Shown: positions 18,959-28,207 of the stretch, piece by piece
Layout: every line of letters begins with the position of its first letter
Numbering within the stretch: position 1 is the first letter of the stretch
NCBI RefSeq assembly: GCF_000300195.1
Contig: NZ_AMQH01000012.1
Location: 496,001 to 560,000, forward strand
Length of the DNA: 64,000 nt
Direction of reading: 5' to 3'
From: Clostridium tunisiense TJ
GTDB lineage: Bacteria; Bacillota; Clostridia; Clostridiales; Clostridiaceae
Program-made: the position numbers and the translations under genes
Notes under the pieces: model-generated
Told to the model about the DNA's origin: nothing
The model's database searches: none
Seen by the model: the letters and a program-made list of their open reading frames with translations, nothing else

Positions 18959-20308
18959 ATGGAAGTAAAAAAAGAAAAGGTGAGTGGAGAAAATAATAAA
19001 TCCTCAAATGCTTTAAAAAAGCAAATAGGATTATTTGAAGCAATAACTATGGTTATTGGAATTGTAATAGGTTCAGGTATATTTTTCAAGGCTTCTGCAG
19101 TATTTGGAAATGCAGGTAGTGCTACTATGGGCATAATGGCTTGGGTAGTTGGAGGTATAATTACCATCGCCTCTGCTCTTACTATAGCTGAAATAGCAAC
19201 TGCTATACCTAAAACAGGAGGAGTTTTCATTTACTTGAAAGAACTATACAGTGAGAAATGGGCATTTCTATTTGGATGGGTACAAAGCTTTGTATATGTT
19301 CCTGGTGCAGTTGCAGCTTTAGCAATTGTATTTGCAACTCAAGCAACTTATTTTGTTCCAATGAGCGGAACTCAACAAAAGATTTTAGCAATTATAATGA
19401 TTTTATTTATAATGGTTCTAAACATTATTTCAACAAAAATAGGAAGTAAAGTTCAGTTAGTTTCAACTATAGCTAAATTAATACCTATAGCTATAATTAT
19501 CATTTTTGGCTTAACAAAAGGCACAGTAAATAGTTTTTCCGCAACTGCAATAGAAGGAAGTTCTGTAGGTCTTGCAGGTTTCGGAGCAGCTATATTAGGT
19601 ACCTTATGGGCCTATGATGGATGGATTGCTGTAGGGAATATGGCTGGTGAATTAAAGAAACCAGAAAAGGATCTTCCAAAATCTATAATAGTTGGACTTC
19701 TAGTTATTATCGCAGTTTATGTTCTTATTAACCTTGCAATTATTAAAGTTATGCCAGTTGGAGAAGTTGTTAAATCCTCAAAGGCAGCTACAGATGCTTC
19801 AGTGATACTTTTTGGAAAGAATGGAGCTAGCTTAATTGCAGCCGGTATCATGATTTCTATATTTGGTGCGCTAAATGGTTACCTAATGACAGGAGTTAGA
19901 ATACCTTTTGCAATGGCTCAAGATGGGGTTTTTCCTTTCGCAAAATTCTTTGGTAAAGTAAATGAAAAGTTTGAAACACCATTAAACGCCTTCATTATTG
20001 AAGTAGCAATATCTTCTTTATACGTTTTAAGTGGTTCCTTTGAATTACTTACTAATCTTGTAATGTTTGTACTTTGGATATTCTTTACTATGGCGGTTGC
20101 AGGAGTATTTATACTAAGAAATAAGTTTAAACATCTTTCAGCACCCTTTAAAGTACCTTTATATCCAATTACACCACTCATTGGAATTGCGGGTGGAATC
20201 TATATATTAATTAGTACTTTAATAACAAATACCATGTTTGCATTGGTTGGTCTGTTAATAACTTTAGTGGGCTTACCTGTATACTACTTTATTACTAAAA
20301 ACAAATAA
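18959..20308 (+). CDS. APC-family amino acid permease/exchanger (SteT/LAT-like)
   Basis: A 450-residue protein with 12 predicted membrane segments. It opens with the APC substrate-binding helix IGIVIGSGIFFKA and ends with a KTGG..IYLKE region early and APFKVPLYPITP late, as in the LAT/SteT branch. Such proteins exchange small neutral amino acids. The upstream glycine riboswitch suggests glycine, serine or threonine as substrate, and export or exchange is as possible as uptake. The ATG at 18959 is 8 bp after AAGGAGG. It is co-transcribed with the next gene (12-bp gap). Confidence 0.85.
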   Translation: MEVKKEKVSGENNKSSNALKKQIGLFEAITMVIGIVIGSGIFFKASAVFGNAGSATMGIMAWVVGGIITIASALTIAEIATAIPKTGGVFIYLKELYSEKWAFLFGWVQSFVYVPGAVAALAIVFATQATYFVPMSGTQQKILAIIMILFIMVLNIISTKIGSKVQLVSTIAKLIPIAIIIIFGLTKGTVNSFSATAIEGSSVGLAGFGAAILGTLWAYDGWIAVGNMAGELKKPEKDLPKSIIVGLLVIIAVYVLINLAIIKVMPVGEVVKSSKAATDASVILFGKNGASLIAAGIMISIFGALNGYLMTGVRIPFAMAQDGVFPFAKFFGKVNEKFETPLNAFIIEVAISSLYVLSGSFELLTNLVMFVLWIFFTMAVAGVFILRNKFKHLSAPFKVPLYPITPLIGIAGGIYILISTLITNTMFALVGLLITLVGLPVYYFITKNK

Positions 20309-20319
20309 GGAGTATTAAT

Positions 20320-20847
20320 ATGAGATATGTTATAGTATCAGTGTTAAAAGGCGCACCTGGGGAATTTAACAACAAATTAAGAAAAGAAGTTTTTAAGGAA
20401 TTTGGAGCAAAGTCATCAAAGTTACCAGCTCATTTTACCATTAAGGCTCCTTTCGAATATGAAGATGAGTTAGGCGAGTTGGAAAAAGCTTTAGAGAACT
20501 TTTGTCAAAAGGAAAAAAAAGAACCTTTCGAAATCAAAGGATTTGACCATTTTGATAATAGAGTTATTTTTATGAGAGTAAATATGTCTAAGGCGGCTAA
20601 AGCCGTTCATGATAGACTCATTGATGAGCTGAGTAAGATAAACTATATAAATTTTGATAAAAAAGATGGAAAAAATAAAGTTTTTCATATTACAGTGAGC
20701 TCTAAAAGAATTCAATCAGTATTTAAAGAGTTATGGGAGTATGTAAATAATCTTTCTTGTGACTTTAGTGGTGAGTTTGATAATATATCAATATATAAGT
20801 GGTCAAATGATACTTGGGTATTGCACAAGGAATATCATTTAAAATAA
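20320..20847 (+). CDS. 2H phosphoesterase / 2'-5' RNA ligase-like protein
   Basis: A 175-residue protein with the two paired catalytic motifs of the 2H family: HFTIKAP (about residue 36) and HITVSSK (about residue 124). Family members hydrolyse or form 2',5' or cyclic phosphodiester bonds in RNA or nucleotides. It resembles YjcG-type proteins. It lies 12 bp after the permease and before a strong terminator, so it should be under the same glycine switch, for no obvious reason. Confidence 0.85.
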   Translation: MRYVIVSVLKGAPGEFNNKLRKEVFKEFGAKSSKLPAHFTIKAPFEYEDELGELEKALENFCQKEKKEPFEIKGFDHFDNRVIFMRVNMSKAAKAVHDRLIDELSKINYINFDKKDGKNKVFHITVSSKRIQSVFKELWEYVNNLSCDFSGEFDNISIYKWSNDTWVLHKEYHLK

Positions 20848-20891
20848 CTTAAGCTATATTGTTTGTTTTAACAAAAATATAGTATAAATTT

Positions 20892-20928
20892 AAAAGGGTG
20901 ATAATTACAATAATTATCACCCTTTTTT
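20892..20928 (+). terminator. intrinsic terminator after the permease operon
   Basis: AAAAGGGTGATAATTA pairs with TAATTATCACCCTTTT around a 3-nt loop, followed by more T. Confidence 0.92.
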
Positions 20929-21061
20929 AGGTTTAATATTAGAATTTCACCGTAGTATTAATACGTTTCATTAATAATTTATGTTAAAATTAAGTGTGCA
21001 GTTTAATCTTGCATAAATTCCTAATGACTACATAAGTATCAGTTGATAAAAGGAGATAATT

Positions 21062-23134
21062 ATGGATTACAATAAGTTTAATATAGAAGAAAAATATGAT
21101 AGTTATAAGAATATAAGTGAAGAAGAAGCTGAAAATATCATTAATAAGCTTACTGAAAATGAGGAACTCCAAAGTAATTATGACACTATTATCTTAAAGG
21201 CAAAAATGCACCTTAAACTCCATAGGCTAGATGCAGCTATAGAATATTTAAAAGAATCTCTTCAAATAAAAGAAAGTGATGAGGCTTATGATCTATTATC
21301 CTTTGCATACTATGAAGTTGAAGATTTTAAAAATGCTTTGTACTACGTGAATCTATCTATTGATTTATCTAAGGATGAATTTATATACAACCATAAAGCA
21401 AAAATTTTGGAAAGACTAAAAGATTATGAAGAAGCTTTTAATACTTACTATGAGGGATTAAAGTTTTTAATATATAATAACAAGAGTTATGGTGATTTGG
21501 AGATATTTGGTGAAAATCTATTAAGAGTTGGAAAGCTATTAAAAGAAAAACTTCAAAAGAAAATTATAAAATTTATAGCAGAAAAAAAATGTGAAGAATT
21601 ATGTAATTCCTATAATAAACTTCTGGATATTATTATAAAAGAAGAGGAAAATGACCAATACCATAGTTCAAATTTTGAAATTAACATTAACTATTTAGAT
21701 TTACTGGAACTTGGCAAACAAGTATTGCTGGATTGCGGATATTTTATTCAAGTTATTGACATTTATAAAGTCTTATATAAAATAGAGAGAATCTCCGAAT
21801 ACGAAGAATTGACATATATCAATAAGGGTTATATTGATAATAAAATTAAGGACCTAATTGATGAAGTTGTTAGTAGAACATCCTTACAAGAAAATGATGA
21901 ACTTTTACTACAGGTTTTGAATCAAGTTATAAATATAAATAATAAGGATTACTATAACTATTTATTCCACAAGGGATATATCTTAATAAAGATAGCAAAG
22001 TATAATGAGGGTTTAACCGTTTTAAGGAGCATTATTGATGATAATAAAGCTAAAACTTCAATAAAAGTTGAGGCTTACCAGTGTATAATAAATGGCTTAG
22101 AGAATCTTGGTCATAAGGAGATGGAAAGTTATAAAACCTATAAAAAAGAGTTTTCTAGTTTTCTTCAGTATAAAGTAGAAGAAGTGTTACAGGAAGAAAC
22201 ACTATCTCTAGATGATAAGTGTAATATAATCCTTGAGCAATGTGATAGAGCATTAAATATGGATTTAGATAGGGAGTACTGGCTATTAAAAACTGAACAG
22301 GTCTGTTTAATTTTTGGAGAAGAATATGAAGAAATTTCACAAAACCAAACAATCTACAATATAATAGAAAATTATAATAAAGCAGTTAAAATATATGATA
22401 AGCTAATAGGCTTTAATGAGGGCTGTGCGCATGGATATTATAGGAAAGGTAGAGCTATAGTTCTAGTGCTAAGAATCTTAAATAGTTCAGACTCCACAAC
22501 TAAAGAAGCAAGGATGGTTCATGAGCTAGACTGTTATACTTATTCTGAGGTTATTTATAATTTAAATAAGGCTATTAGCTTAAATAACACTAATCCTAAA
22601 TACTTTAACTTACTTTCAAGAACTCACTTTGAAATTGGAGAATATGATAAAGCACTTACCTATATTGATAACGCATTAGCTTTAGATGATGAAGAGTTCT
22701 ATATTAACTTAAATAAGATATTTATCTTAATAAGGAGTCATAAATATACTGAAGCTATTGATGCTTTGTTAAAGCTTTCCTATAAAAATCCTAAAATGGG
22801 TAAAGTGCGAAAAACTTTTTTACCAAAGAAAGATATATTAAATTTTCTTATGGGAATGTTTAATCTTTATTCAAGACAAGATAAAATCTATTACCTTATG
22901 GCATTTTATTTCTATACAGTTAGCGATTTTAACTATAAAAAGGCGATAATCTTTATTAATAATGCCATTGAAATTGGGGATGATGAAAGATTCTTTTTAT
23001 TAAAAGCTAAAATTCATTATAAAAACAAAGAGTATGATGAGGCTATAAAAGCTTGCGATGAGGCATTAAATATTGATGATCATTATGATGAAGCTTATGC
23101 TTTAAAGGAAGAAGTTACAAGATGTAAAATTTAG
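21062..23134 (+). CDS. large tetratricopeptide-repeat (TPR) protein
   Basis: A 690-residue all-helical, acidic and lysine-rich protein without signal peptide or membrane segment. TPR-like units are visible near 50-125 (LHRLDAAIEYLKESLQI), 300-330, 510-580 (FEIGEYDKALTYIDNALAL) and 640-690 (NKEYDEAIKACDEALNI). TPRs bind partner proteins. No catalytic domain is visible, so the role is unknown. ATG follows AAAGGAGATAATT. It is monocistronic, ending at a terminator. Confidence 0.8.
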   Translation: MDYNKFNIEEKYDSYKNISEEEAENIINKLTENEELQSNYDTIILKAKMHLKLHRLDAAIEYLKESLQIKESDEAYDLLSFAYYEVEDFKNALYYVNLSIDLSKDEFIYNHKAKILERLKDYEEAFNTYYEGLKFLIYNNKSYGDLEIFGENLLRVGKLLKEKLQKKIIKFIAEKKCEELCNSYNKLLDIIIKEEENDQYHSSNFEININYLDLLELGKQVLLDCGYFIQVIDIYKVLYKIERISEYEELTYINKGYIDNKIKDLIDEVVSRTSLQENDELLLQVLNQVININNKDYYNYLFHKGYILIKIAKYNEGLTVLRSIIDDNKAKTSIKVEAYQCIINGLENLGHKEMESYKTYKKEFSSFLQYKVEEVLQEETLSLDDKCNIILEQCDRALNMDLDREYWLLKTEQVCLIFGEEYEEISQNQTIYNIIENYNKAVKIYDKLIGFNEGCAHGYYRKGRAIVLVLRILNSSDSTTKEARMVHELDCYTYSEVIYNLNKAISLNNTNPKYFNLLSRTHFEIGEYDKALTYIDNALALDDEEFYINLNKIFILIRSHKYTEAIDALLKLSYKNPKMGKVRKTFLPKKDILNFLMGMFNLYSRQDKIYYLMAFYFYTVSDFNYKKAIIFINNAIEIGDDERFFLLKAKIHYKNKEYDEAIKACDEALNIDDHYDEAYALKEEVTRCKI

Positions 23135-23192
23135 TAAAAGTACAAGGACTTCTCCCTTAAATTCAACCACTTTGCCTAGGGACAAAATTTTT

Positions 23193-23240
23193 AGTACATA
23201 TATAAGGTGAATTCATTTTAACTTATATATGTACTTTTTA
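23193..23240 (+). terminator. intrinsic terminator after the TPR gene
   Basis: The 14-bp stem AGTACATATATAAG / CTTATATATGTACT is followed by TTTTTATTTT. Confidence 0.85.
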
Positions 23241-23849
23241 TTTTATATAGCAAAATAAAGGTCTAGGCTGAACGGTAATTGAGACAATACAAAAAACTTT
23301 TTTAATTTTCATTATATAAAAATACAATTTCATGCAAGTTAATCTCAAATAAGATATTAACTTGTTTTAAGGTTTTCAAACTAAAATCTTCGTGGTTAAA
23401 AATAAAGGTGTATATAAAATTGAAGCAATAGGTGGTATAGATAGTTTACTATTATTGATAATTATTTATCTATATGAAGGAATATTAGTTAACCAATGTA
23501 AGGTTTTAACTTTAAAACAAACTACTGTTTTATGTTTTGAAGCTTGTGTTTTAATTCTAACAAAAGAATGTTACCTAATAGGACACTGATATTACAAAAT
23601 TATAATTACAAGTCTAAAGAAATAAGAATTCTGTTATAGTGCAGATTTTGTTATTATAATACAGTATTGCATTAATCTTGTTGTTAATATAACAACTAAT
23701 GAAAGATGAAAATAAAAAATTGCAAGAAAATAATTATTAAAATCTTCAATTGTTGGTATACAAGGGTGTGAGAAGTAGCATATAATATTATATGAATAAA
23801 CATAATATGTAAATTGCAATATTGAAAATAAATATATAGGGGTGGAATA
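23241..23849. other. intergenic region, no gene recognised
   Basis: About 600 bp of AT-rich sequence. An open frame of 65 codons at 23392-23589 lacks a ribosome site and has no recognisable protein features. No riboswitch or repeat was recognised. Confidence 0.5.
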
Positions 23850-24443
23850 ATGAAAACTATTAGTGCAATGAAACGCGATGCTAAGGATTTATTAGAGTGT
23901 TTACAGTACGAAGAAGCCTTGAAAATTTACAATATCATTTATGATAAAGAAAAGGATGAATTTACTAGAGATGATTATATTAACTATATTATATGCTTAA
24001 GAATGTGCAATAAAAATGAAAGGGCACTAAGTATATGTAAAGACTTTTATATGCATAGAGAATTATACGAAAATGATAAAACCTTTAATCATCATAACCA
24101 ACTTTTTGCAGCTATACTTTATGATTGCTATATAGTAAATTTTGAAAGTTGGGCAATTAAAGATGAGGATAGATTTTTTAATGCAGTTGATACTATTTTA
24201 AGCGTAGTAAGTCAAGAGGAAAGCTATTCTTATGAAAGTGCTGTATTTAGGGCTTTAGAGTATTTATCCAAAAAAGTTATAAGAGATGTAAAAAAGATGT
24301 ATAATTATTTAAGCAAAGTTAATCCAGAAAAATTAAGTGAGATAACCCCTACTTACTTAGATCAAAAGGGGAGAGTAATTGAAGTTGGTGGAAGTAAAGA
24401 AAAGTGGAATATGTATTATGCTATAATCACTGGAGATATTTAA
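23850..24443 (+). CDS. small TPR-like helical protein, function unknown
   Basis: A 197-residue cytoplasmic protein. Residues 15-75 form two TPR-like helix pairs (YEEALKIYNIIYD, NERALSICKDF). A C-terminal YLDQKGRVIEVGG and WNMYYAIITGDI segment follows, which I do not recognise. It may be related in kind to the large TPR protein just upstream, but they are separated by a terminator. ATG follows GGGGTGGAATA. Confidence 0.65.
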   Translation: MKTISAMKRDAKDLLECLQYEEALKIYNIIYDKEKDEFTRDDYINYIICLRMCNKNERALSICKDFYMHRELYENDKTFNHHNQLFAAILYDCYIVNFESWAIKDEDRFFNAVDTILSVVSQEESYSYESAVFRALEYLSKKVIRDVKKMYNYLSKVNPEKLSEITPTYLDQKGRVIEVGGSKEKWNMYYAIITGDI

Positions 24444-24543
24444 AATATCTCTTTATACAATTAGTGTATAAATCTTATTTTTAGGCTTAAATATATAGAA
24501 CTATGATTATAAAATAATTAAAAAGCTCACAGTTTAATCCTAT

Positions 24544-24596
24544 AAAATACTTCTTAGACCTTTACTTTATGTGAGGAATAAGAAGTATTTTCTGCT
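24544..24596 (+). terminator. intrinsic terminator
   Basis: AAAATACTTCTTA pairs with TAAGAAGTATTTT around a 22-nt loop. Confidence 0.7.
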
Positions 24597-24893
24597 TAAG
24601 TTAATAAGCTTTCTCATGTGAATAACTCAGTATAGATATTTAATATTTAAATTTATATAGCCACTATTACATAAATTCAGTGCAATAACATGAACCCTAT
24701 ATAAAATTTATGTGTAGCTATTGTTAAAACTAAATATATTTGGTAAAATGAGTGAGTCGATTTGCTAAATTTACCCACTGTGGGATAATTTTAGTCCCAT
24801 GTAGTGGTGTTAAATATCATAAGCTTTATAGGATATTAAATATACCCTAAAGATTTATGTATAAGTATTTTGGTAAGAGGAAGGAGACTAATT
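24597..24893. other. leader region before the NifU-like/GGGtGRT pair
   Basis: It holds a hairpin at about 24775-24809 (CCACTGTGGGAT...GTCCCATGTAGTGG) and an ACATAAATT/AATTTATGT inverted repeat near 24670-24715. Neither matches a regulatory RNA I know. Confidence 0.4.
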
Positions 24894-25586
24894 ATGATTT
24901 ATTCACATGAAGTTCAACAAATGGTATGTGTTGCAAAAGGACCGAACCATGGAGCAGCACCAATACCACAAGAAGGAAAATGGGTACAAGCTAAAGAAGT
25001 TAAAGATATCTCAGGATTAACCCATGGAGTAGGTTGGTGTGCACCACAACAAGGAGCTTGCAAACTAACTTTAAATGTAAAAGACGGAATTATTGAAGAA
25101 GCATTAGTTGAAACATTAGGATGTTCTGGTATGACTCACTCAGCTGCTATGGCTTCTGAAATATTACCAGGAAAAACAATACTTGAAGCACTTAACACAG
25201 ACTTAGTTTGTGATGCTATAAATACTGCAATGAGAGAATTATTCTTACAAATAGTTTATGGAAGAACTCAAACTGCGTTCTCAGAAGGTGGACTGCCTAT
25301 TGGAGCTTCTTTAGAAGACTTAGGTAAAGGATTAAGAAGCCAAGTTGGAACAATGTTTGGAACTAAGGATAAGGGAACTAGATACTTAGAAATGGCTGAG
25401 GGTTATGTTAATAAAGTAGCCCTTGATGAAGAGGATCAAGTAATTGGATATGAATTCATTCACCTTGGAAAAATGATGGATATGATTAAAAAGGGAATGG
25501 ATGCTAATGAAGCAATGAAAAAAGCAACTGGAAGTTACGGAAGATTTTCTGAAGCACATAAAGTAATAGATCCAAGACACGAATAG
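24894..25586 (+). CDS. NifU-like iron-sulfur scaffold-family protein
   Basis: A 230-residue protein of the NifU/IscU N-terminal-like family seen next to GGGtGRT proteins. Conserved cysteines lie at VCVAKG, VGWCAPQQGACK and ETLGCSGMTHSAAMASE (about residue 74), the last being the IscU-type loop. A role in iron-sulfur or related cofactor handling is inferred from the fold only. The ATG at 24894 follows AAGGAGACTAATT; an in-frame upstream start would precede that ribosome site. It is paired with the next gene (19-bp gap). Confidence 0.75.
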   Translation: MIYSHEVQQMVCVAKGPNHGAAPIPQEGKWVQAKEVKDISGLTHGVGWCAPQQGACKLTLNVKDGIIEEALVETLGCSGMTHSAAMASEILPGKTILEALNTDLVCDAINTAMRELFLQIVYGRTQTAFSEGGLPIGASLEDLGKGLRSQVGTMFGTKDKGTRYLEMAEGYVNKVALDEEDQVIGYEFIHLGKMMDMIKKGMDANEAMKKATGSYGRFSEAHKVIDPRHE

Positions 25587-25605
25587 GAAATGGAGGAAGC
25601 TAAAC

Positions 25606-26604
25606 ATGGCATTATTTGAAAGTTTTGAAAGAAGAATAAATCAAATTCTACCAGTACTTAATCAGTATGGAATAGAATCTTTAGAAGAGGCAAAAGCAAT
25701 TTGCGATGAAAAAGGCATAGATGTTTATAATATAGTAAAAGAAATTCAACCTATTGCATTTGAAAATGCTTGCTGGGCATACATAGTTGGCGCTGCAATT
25801 GCTATTAAAAAAGGATGTACAAGCGCTGCTGAAGCTGCTGAAGTTTTAGGAGAAGGAATACAAGCATTCTGCATTCCAGGTTCTGTTGCAGATGATAGAA
25901 AAGTTGGAATAGGACATGGAAGACTTGCAGCAATGCTTCTTAGAGAAGAAACTAAATGTTTTGCATTCTTAGCAGGACACGAATCTTTTGCAGCTGCAGA
26001 AGGTGCTATAGGTCTTGCAAAATCAGCTAACAAAGTAAGAAAAGAGCCATTAAGAGTAATATTAAATGGTCTTGGAAAAGATGCTGCAATGATTATCTCA
26101 AGAATTAATGGTTTCACATATGTTCAAACTAAATTTGACTATTACACTGGAAACTTAGAAATAGTTAAAGAAACTGCTTATTCAAAAGGCGAAAGAGCAA
26201 AAGTAAGATGCTTTGGTGCTGATGATGTTAGAGAAGGGGTTGCTATAATGCATCATGAAGGCGTTGATGTATCCATAACTGGAAACTCAACTAACCCAAC
26301 AAGATTCCAACATCCAGTAGCAGGAACGTACAAAAAAGAATGTATTGAAATGGGTAAAAAATACTTCTCAGTAGCATCTGGTGGTGGTACTGGAAGAACA
26401 CTTCACCCAGATAACATGGCAGCAGGTCCAGCTTCTTATGGTATGACTGATACAATGGGAAGAATGCACTCTGATGCACAATTTGCAGGTTCATCTTCTG
26501 TACCAGCTCACGTAGAAATGATGGGACTAATCGGAATGGGTAACAACCCAATGGTTGGTGCATCAGTTGCTGTAGCTGTTGCTATTGAAGAGGCAATGAG
26601 ATAA
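25606..26604 (+). CDS. GGGtGRT-family protein
   Basis: A 332-residue protein carrying the family's namesake motif in SGGGTGRTLHPDNMAAGP (about residues 258-275), with YGMTDTMGRMHSDAQFAGSSS after it. The family is conserved in clostridia and its biochemical role is not established. It always lies with the NifU-like partner here upstream. ATG follows GGAGGAAGCTAAAC. The last 27 coding bases plus stop region form the attachment site of the integrated element, but the gene end is restored exactly and the protein is not changed. Confidence 0.85.
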   Translation: MALFESFERRINQILPVLNQYGIESLEEAKAICDEKGIDVYNIVKEIQPIAFENACWAYIVGAAIAIKKGCTSAAEAAEVLGEGIQAFCIPGSVADDRKVGIGHGRLAAMLLREETKCFAFLAGHESFAAAEGAIGLAKSANKVRKEPLRVILNGLGKDAAMIISRINGFTYVQTKFDYYTGNLEIVKETAYSKGERAKVRCFGADDVREGVAIMHHEGVDVSITGNSTNPTRFQHPVAGTYKKECIEMGKKYFSVASGGGTGRTLHPDNMAAGPASYGMTDTMGRMHSDAQFAGSSSVPAHVEMMGLIGMGNNPMVGASVAVAVAIEEAMR

Positions 26605-26607
26605 TAA
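26578..26607 (+). repeat. attL: left copy of 30-bp direct repeat
   Basis: Thirty bp from GTTGCTATTG to GAGATAATAA, covering the last nine codons of the GGGtGRT gene and its stop codon. An identical copy is at 38094-38123. The integrase gene begins 97 bp to the right. Confidence 0.9.
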
Positions 26608-26622
26608 GGCATTTATAAAATT

Positions 26623-26678
26623 AGAGGTACACGTCATTATTAGTATAAAGCTAATAGATGTGTATCTCTTTTTTTATT
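26623..26678 (+). terminator. terminator supplied by the element after the GGGtGRT gene
   Basis: AGAGGTACACGTCATTATTAG pairs imperfectly with CTAATAGATGTGTATCTCT, followed by TTTTTTT. It lies inside the element and replaces the host operon's own terminator, now displaced to 38199. Confidence 0.8.
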
Positions 26679-26703
26679 ATTTCAAGGTGGTGTATAAGTT
26701 AAA

Positions 26704-27645
26704 ATGGCAAGAAAATTAAAGATTAAATCTAATAATAATCTAACATTTAAAGAAGGGTTTGAAGAATTTTTAGATAGCTGTAAAGCTAGAAATTTAAGAC
26801 CTGCAACTATTAAACATTATGAAGAGTCTTATAAATCCATTATTAGATTTGTAGATGAAGAAATGTTTATAAAAGATATTAGTCATAAAACAATAGACAA
26901 ATTTGATAGAGATAGCAAAGAAAACTTAGATATTAAATCTCAAACATTGTTCACATACACAAGAGATTTAAAAACGATAATCAATTACTTTATAAAGTTA
27001 GATTATTTAAATCAATTCAAAATCAAGTTGCCAGAGGTAGATAAAGCACCAATAGAAACTTATTCAGATGCAGAGTTAAAAGTTTTACTAAAGAAACCTG
27101 ATTTAAATAAGGTTAGTTTTGCACAGTACAGAGATTGGGTAATCATAAATTTTCTGCTAAGTACAGGTGTAAGACTTAATAGCTTCATAAATATAAAAAT
27201 TAAAGATTTGGACTTTGAAAATGAAGTTGTATATGTAAATGTAACTAAAAATAGAAAACCATTAATTATTCCTTTGAATTCTACAATCATAAAAATACTT
27301 AAAGATTATTTAAAAATCAGACAACACCAAAGTGATGATGAATTTCTATTCTGCACAGTCTTTGGAACTCAGTTATCAAAAAGAACTATAAGCACAAGTC
27401 TTTATCAGTACAACAGAGAAAGAGGCATTTTTAAAACAGGTATACACAGATATAGGCATACATTTGCAAAAAAGTTTATTACTATCGGAGGGAATCTAGC
27501 TATTCTCCAAAAGATTTTAGGACATAGCAGCCTTCTTATTACTCAGAACTACTTGAATATGCTCATAAGTGATTTAAAGAAAGAAATGAATGAATTTAAC
27601 ATATTAAATGAGTTTAGAAATGAACATATAAAAATAAAAAAATAG
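26704..27645 (+). CDS. tyrosine recombinase (integrase)
   Basis: A 313-residue phage-type integrase. The N-terminal SAM-like core-binding domain (about 12-110) is followed by the catalytic domain with Arg157 (GVRLN), a Lys in TKNRK (about 180), His248-x-x-Arg251 (HRYRHTFA), His274 (LGHSS) and Tyr283 (TQNYLN). All catalytic residues are present, so the enzyme may still be active. It adjoins attL as expected. The start is ATG at 26704. No excisionase is recognisable nearby. Confidence 0.93.
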   Translation: MARKLKIKSNNNLTFKEGFEEFLDSCKARNLRPATIKHYEESYKSIIRFVDEEMFIKDISHKTIDKFDRDSKENLDIKSQTLFTYTRDLKTIINYFIKLDYLNQFKIKLPEVDKAPIETYSDAELKVLLKKPDLNKVSFAQYRDWVIINFLLSTGVRLNSFINIKIKDLDFENEVVYVNVTKNRKPLIIPLNSTIIKILKDYLKIRQHQSDDEFLFCTVFGTQLSKRTISTSLYQYNRERGIFKTGIHRYRHTFAKKFITIGGNLAILQKILGHSSLLITQNYLNMLISDLKKEMNEFNILNEFRNEHIKIKK

Positions 27646-27708
27646 AAAAGGTAGGTAGATTAATACGACAACTAAACAAAAAAACTATTCAATTATTACT
27701 ACAACTTA

Positions 27709-27852
27709 ATGTCAACAGAATTCAGGCAAGAAATATTAAGCTACGAAGATTTTAAAATGGACAATGTGAATTATAGTATAAGAGTAAATTTTAAAAATGG
27801 AGACTGGATAAGATTATATCAAAAACTGAACGCACAGGTAGAGTGGTATTAG
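27709..27852 (+). CDS. small conserved-looking protein (47 aa), function unknown
   Basis: The frame from ATG 27709 to TAG encodes 47 residues, with FKMDNVNYSIRVNF and NGDWIRLYQK segments that look like a small beta-sheet protein. There is no good ribosome site directly before the ATG. It lies between the integrase and a broken small gene, and I do not recognise the family. Confidence 0.45.
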   Translation: MSTEFRQEILSYEDFKMDNVNYSIRVNFKNGDWIRLYQKLNAQVEWY

Positions 27853-27886
27853 AATTACTTTAAATGAGGTTAATGGAGGGATAAGA

Positions 27887-28057
27887 ATGAATAAACATGA
27901 GGGGATATACAACGTGCTGAATTATATTGAGTTACATGTAAAGTAAGCAAAAAGATTAATTGAAATTGAAGAAATGACAACTAATGAAGAAACGCAATTA
28001 AAGTATCACTTAGAGCAGATTCAAAAATTTAAATCAACAACGAAAAAAGGTCAGTAA
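27887..28057 (+). pseudogene. small gene interrupted by an in-frame stop
   Basis: ATG 27887 follows GGAGGGATAAGA. The frame reads 19 codons to TAA (27944-27946) and then continues open for 36 more codons (starting AKRLIEIEEMTTNEE) to TAA at 28055. The continuation looks coding (amphipathic helix), so this is probably one 56-residue gene with a nonsense mutation. Confidence 0.55.
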
Positions 28058-28079
28058 CGGCAATTACTAACCTTTTTAC
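28043..28079 (+). terminator. intrinsic terminator
   Basis: AAAAAAGGTCAGTAA pairs with TTACTAACCTTTTT around CGGCAA, at the end of the broken small gene. Confidence 0.75.
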
Positions 28080-28207
28080 AACTTAATATCGATTATTGAA
28101 CTCTTAAAATAAGAAAATTCATCAACCAAACACTCTAATTATATTATATTTTAAAAAGTTTCTTATTTCAAGGTTTATTTCTTATACCCTTTTTTAGTGG
28201 TTTAGGT

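Noticed and set aside
23392-23589. 65-codon open frame in the region after the TPR gene
   Set aside because: No ribosome site, no recognisable protein features, and it lies in AT-rich filler.
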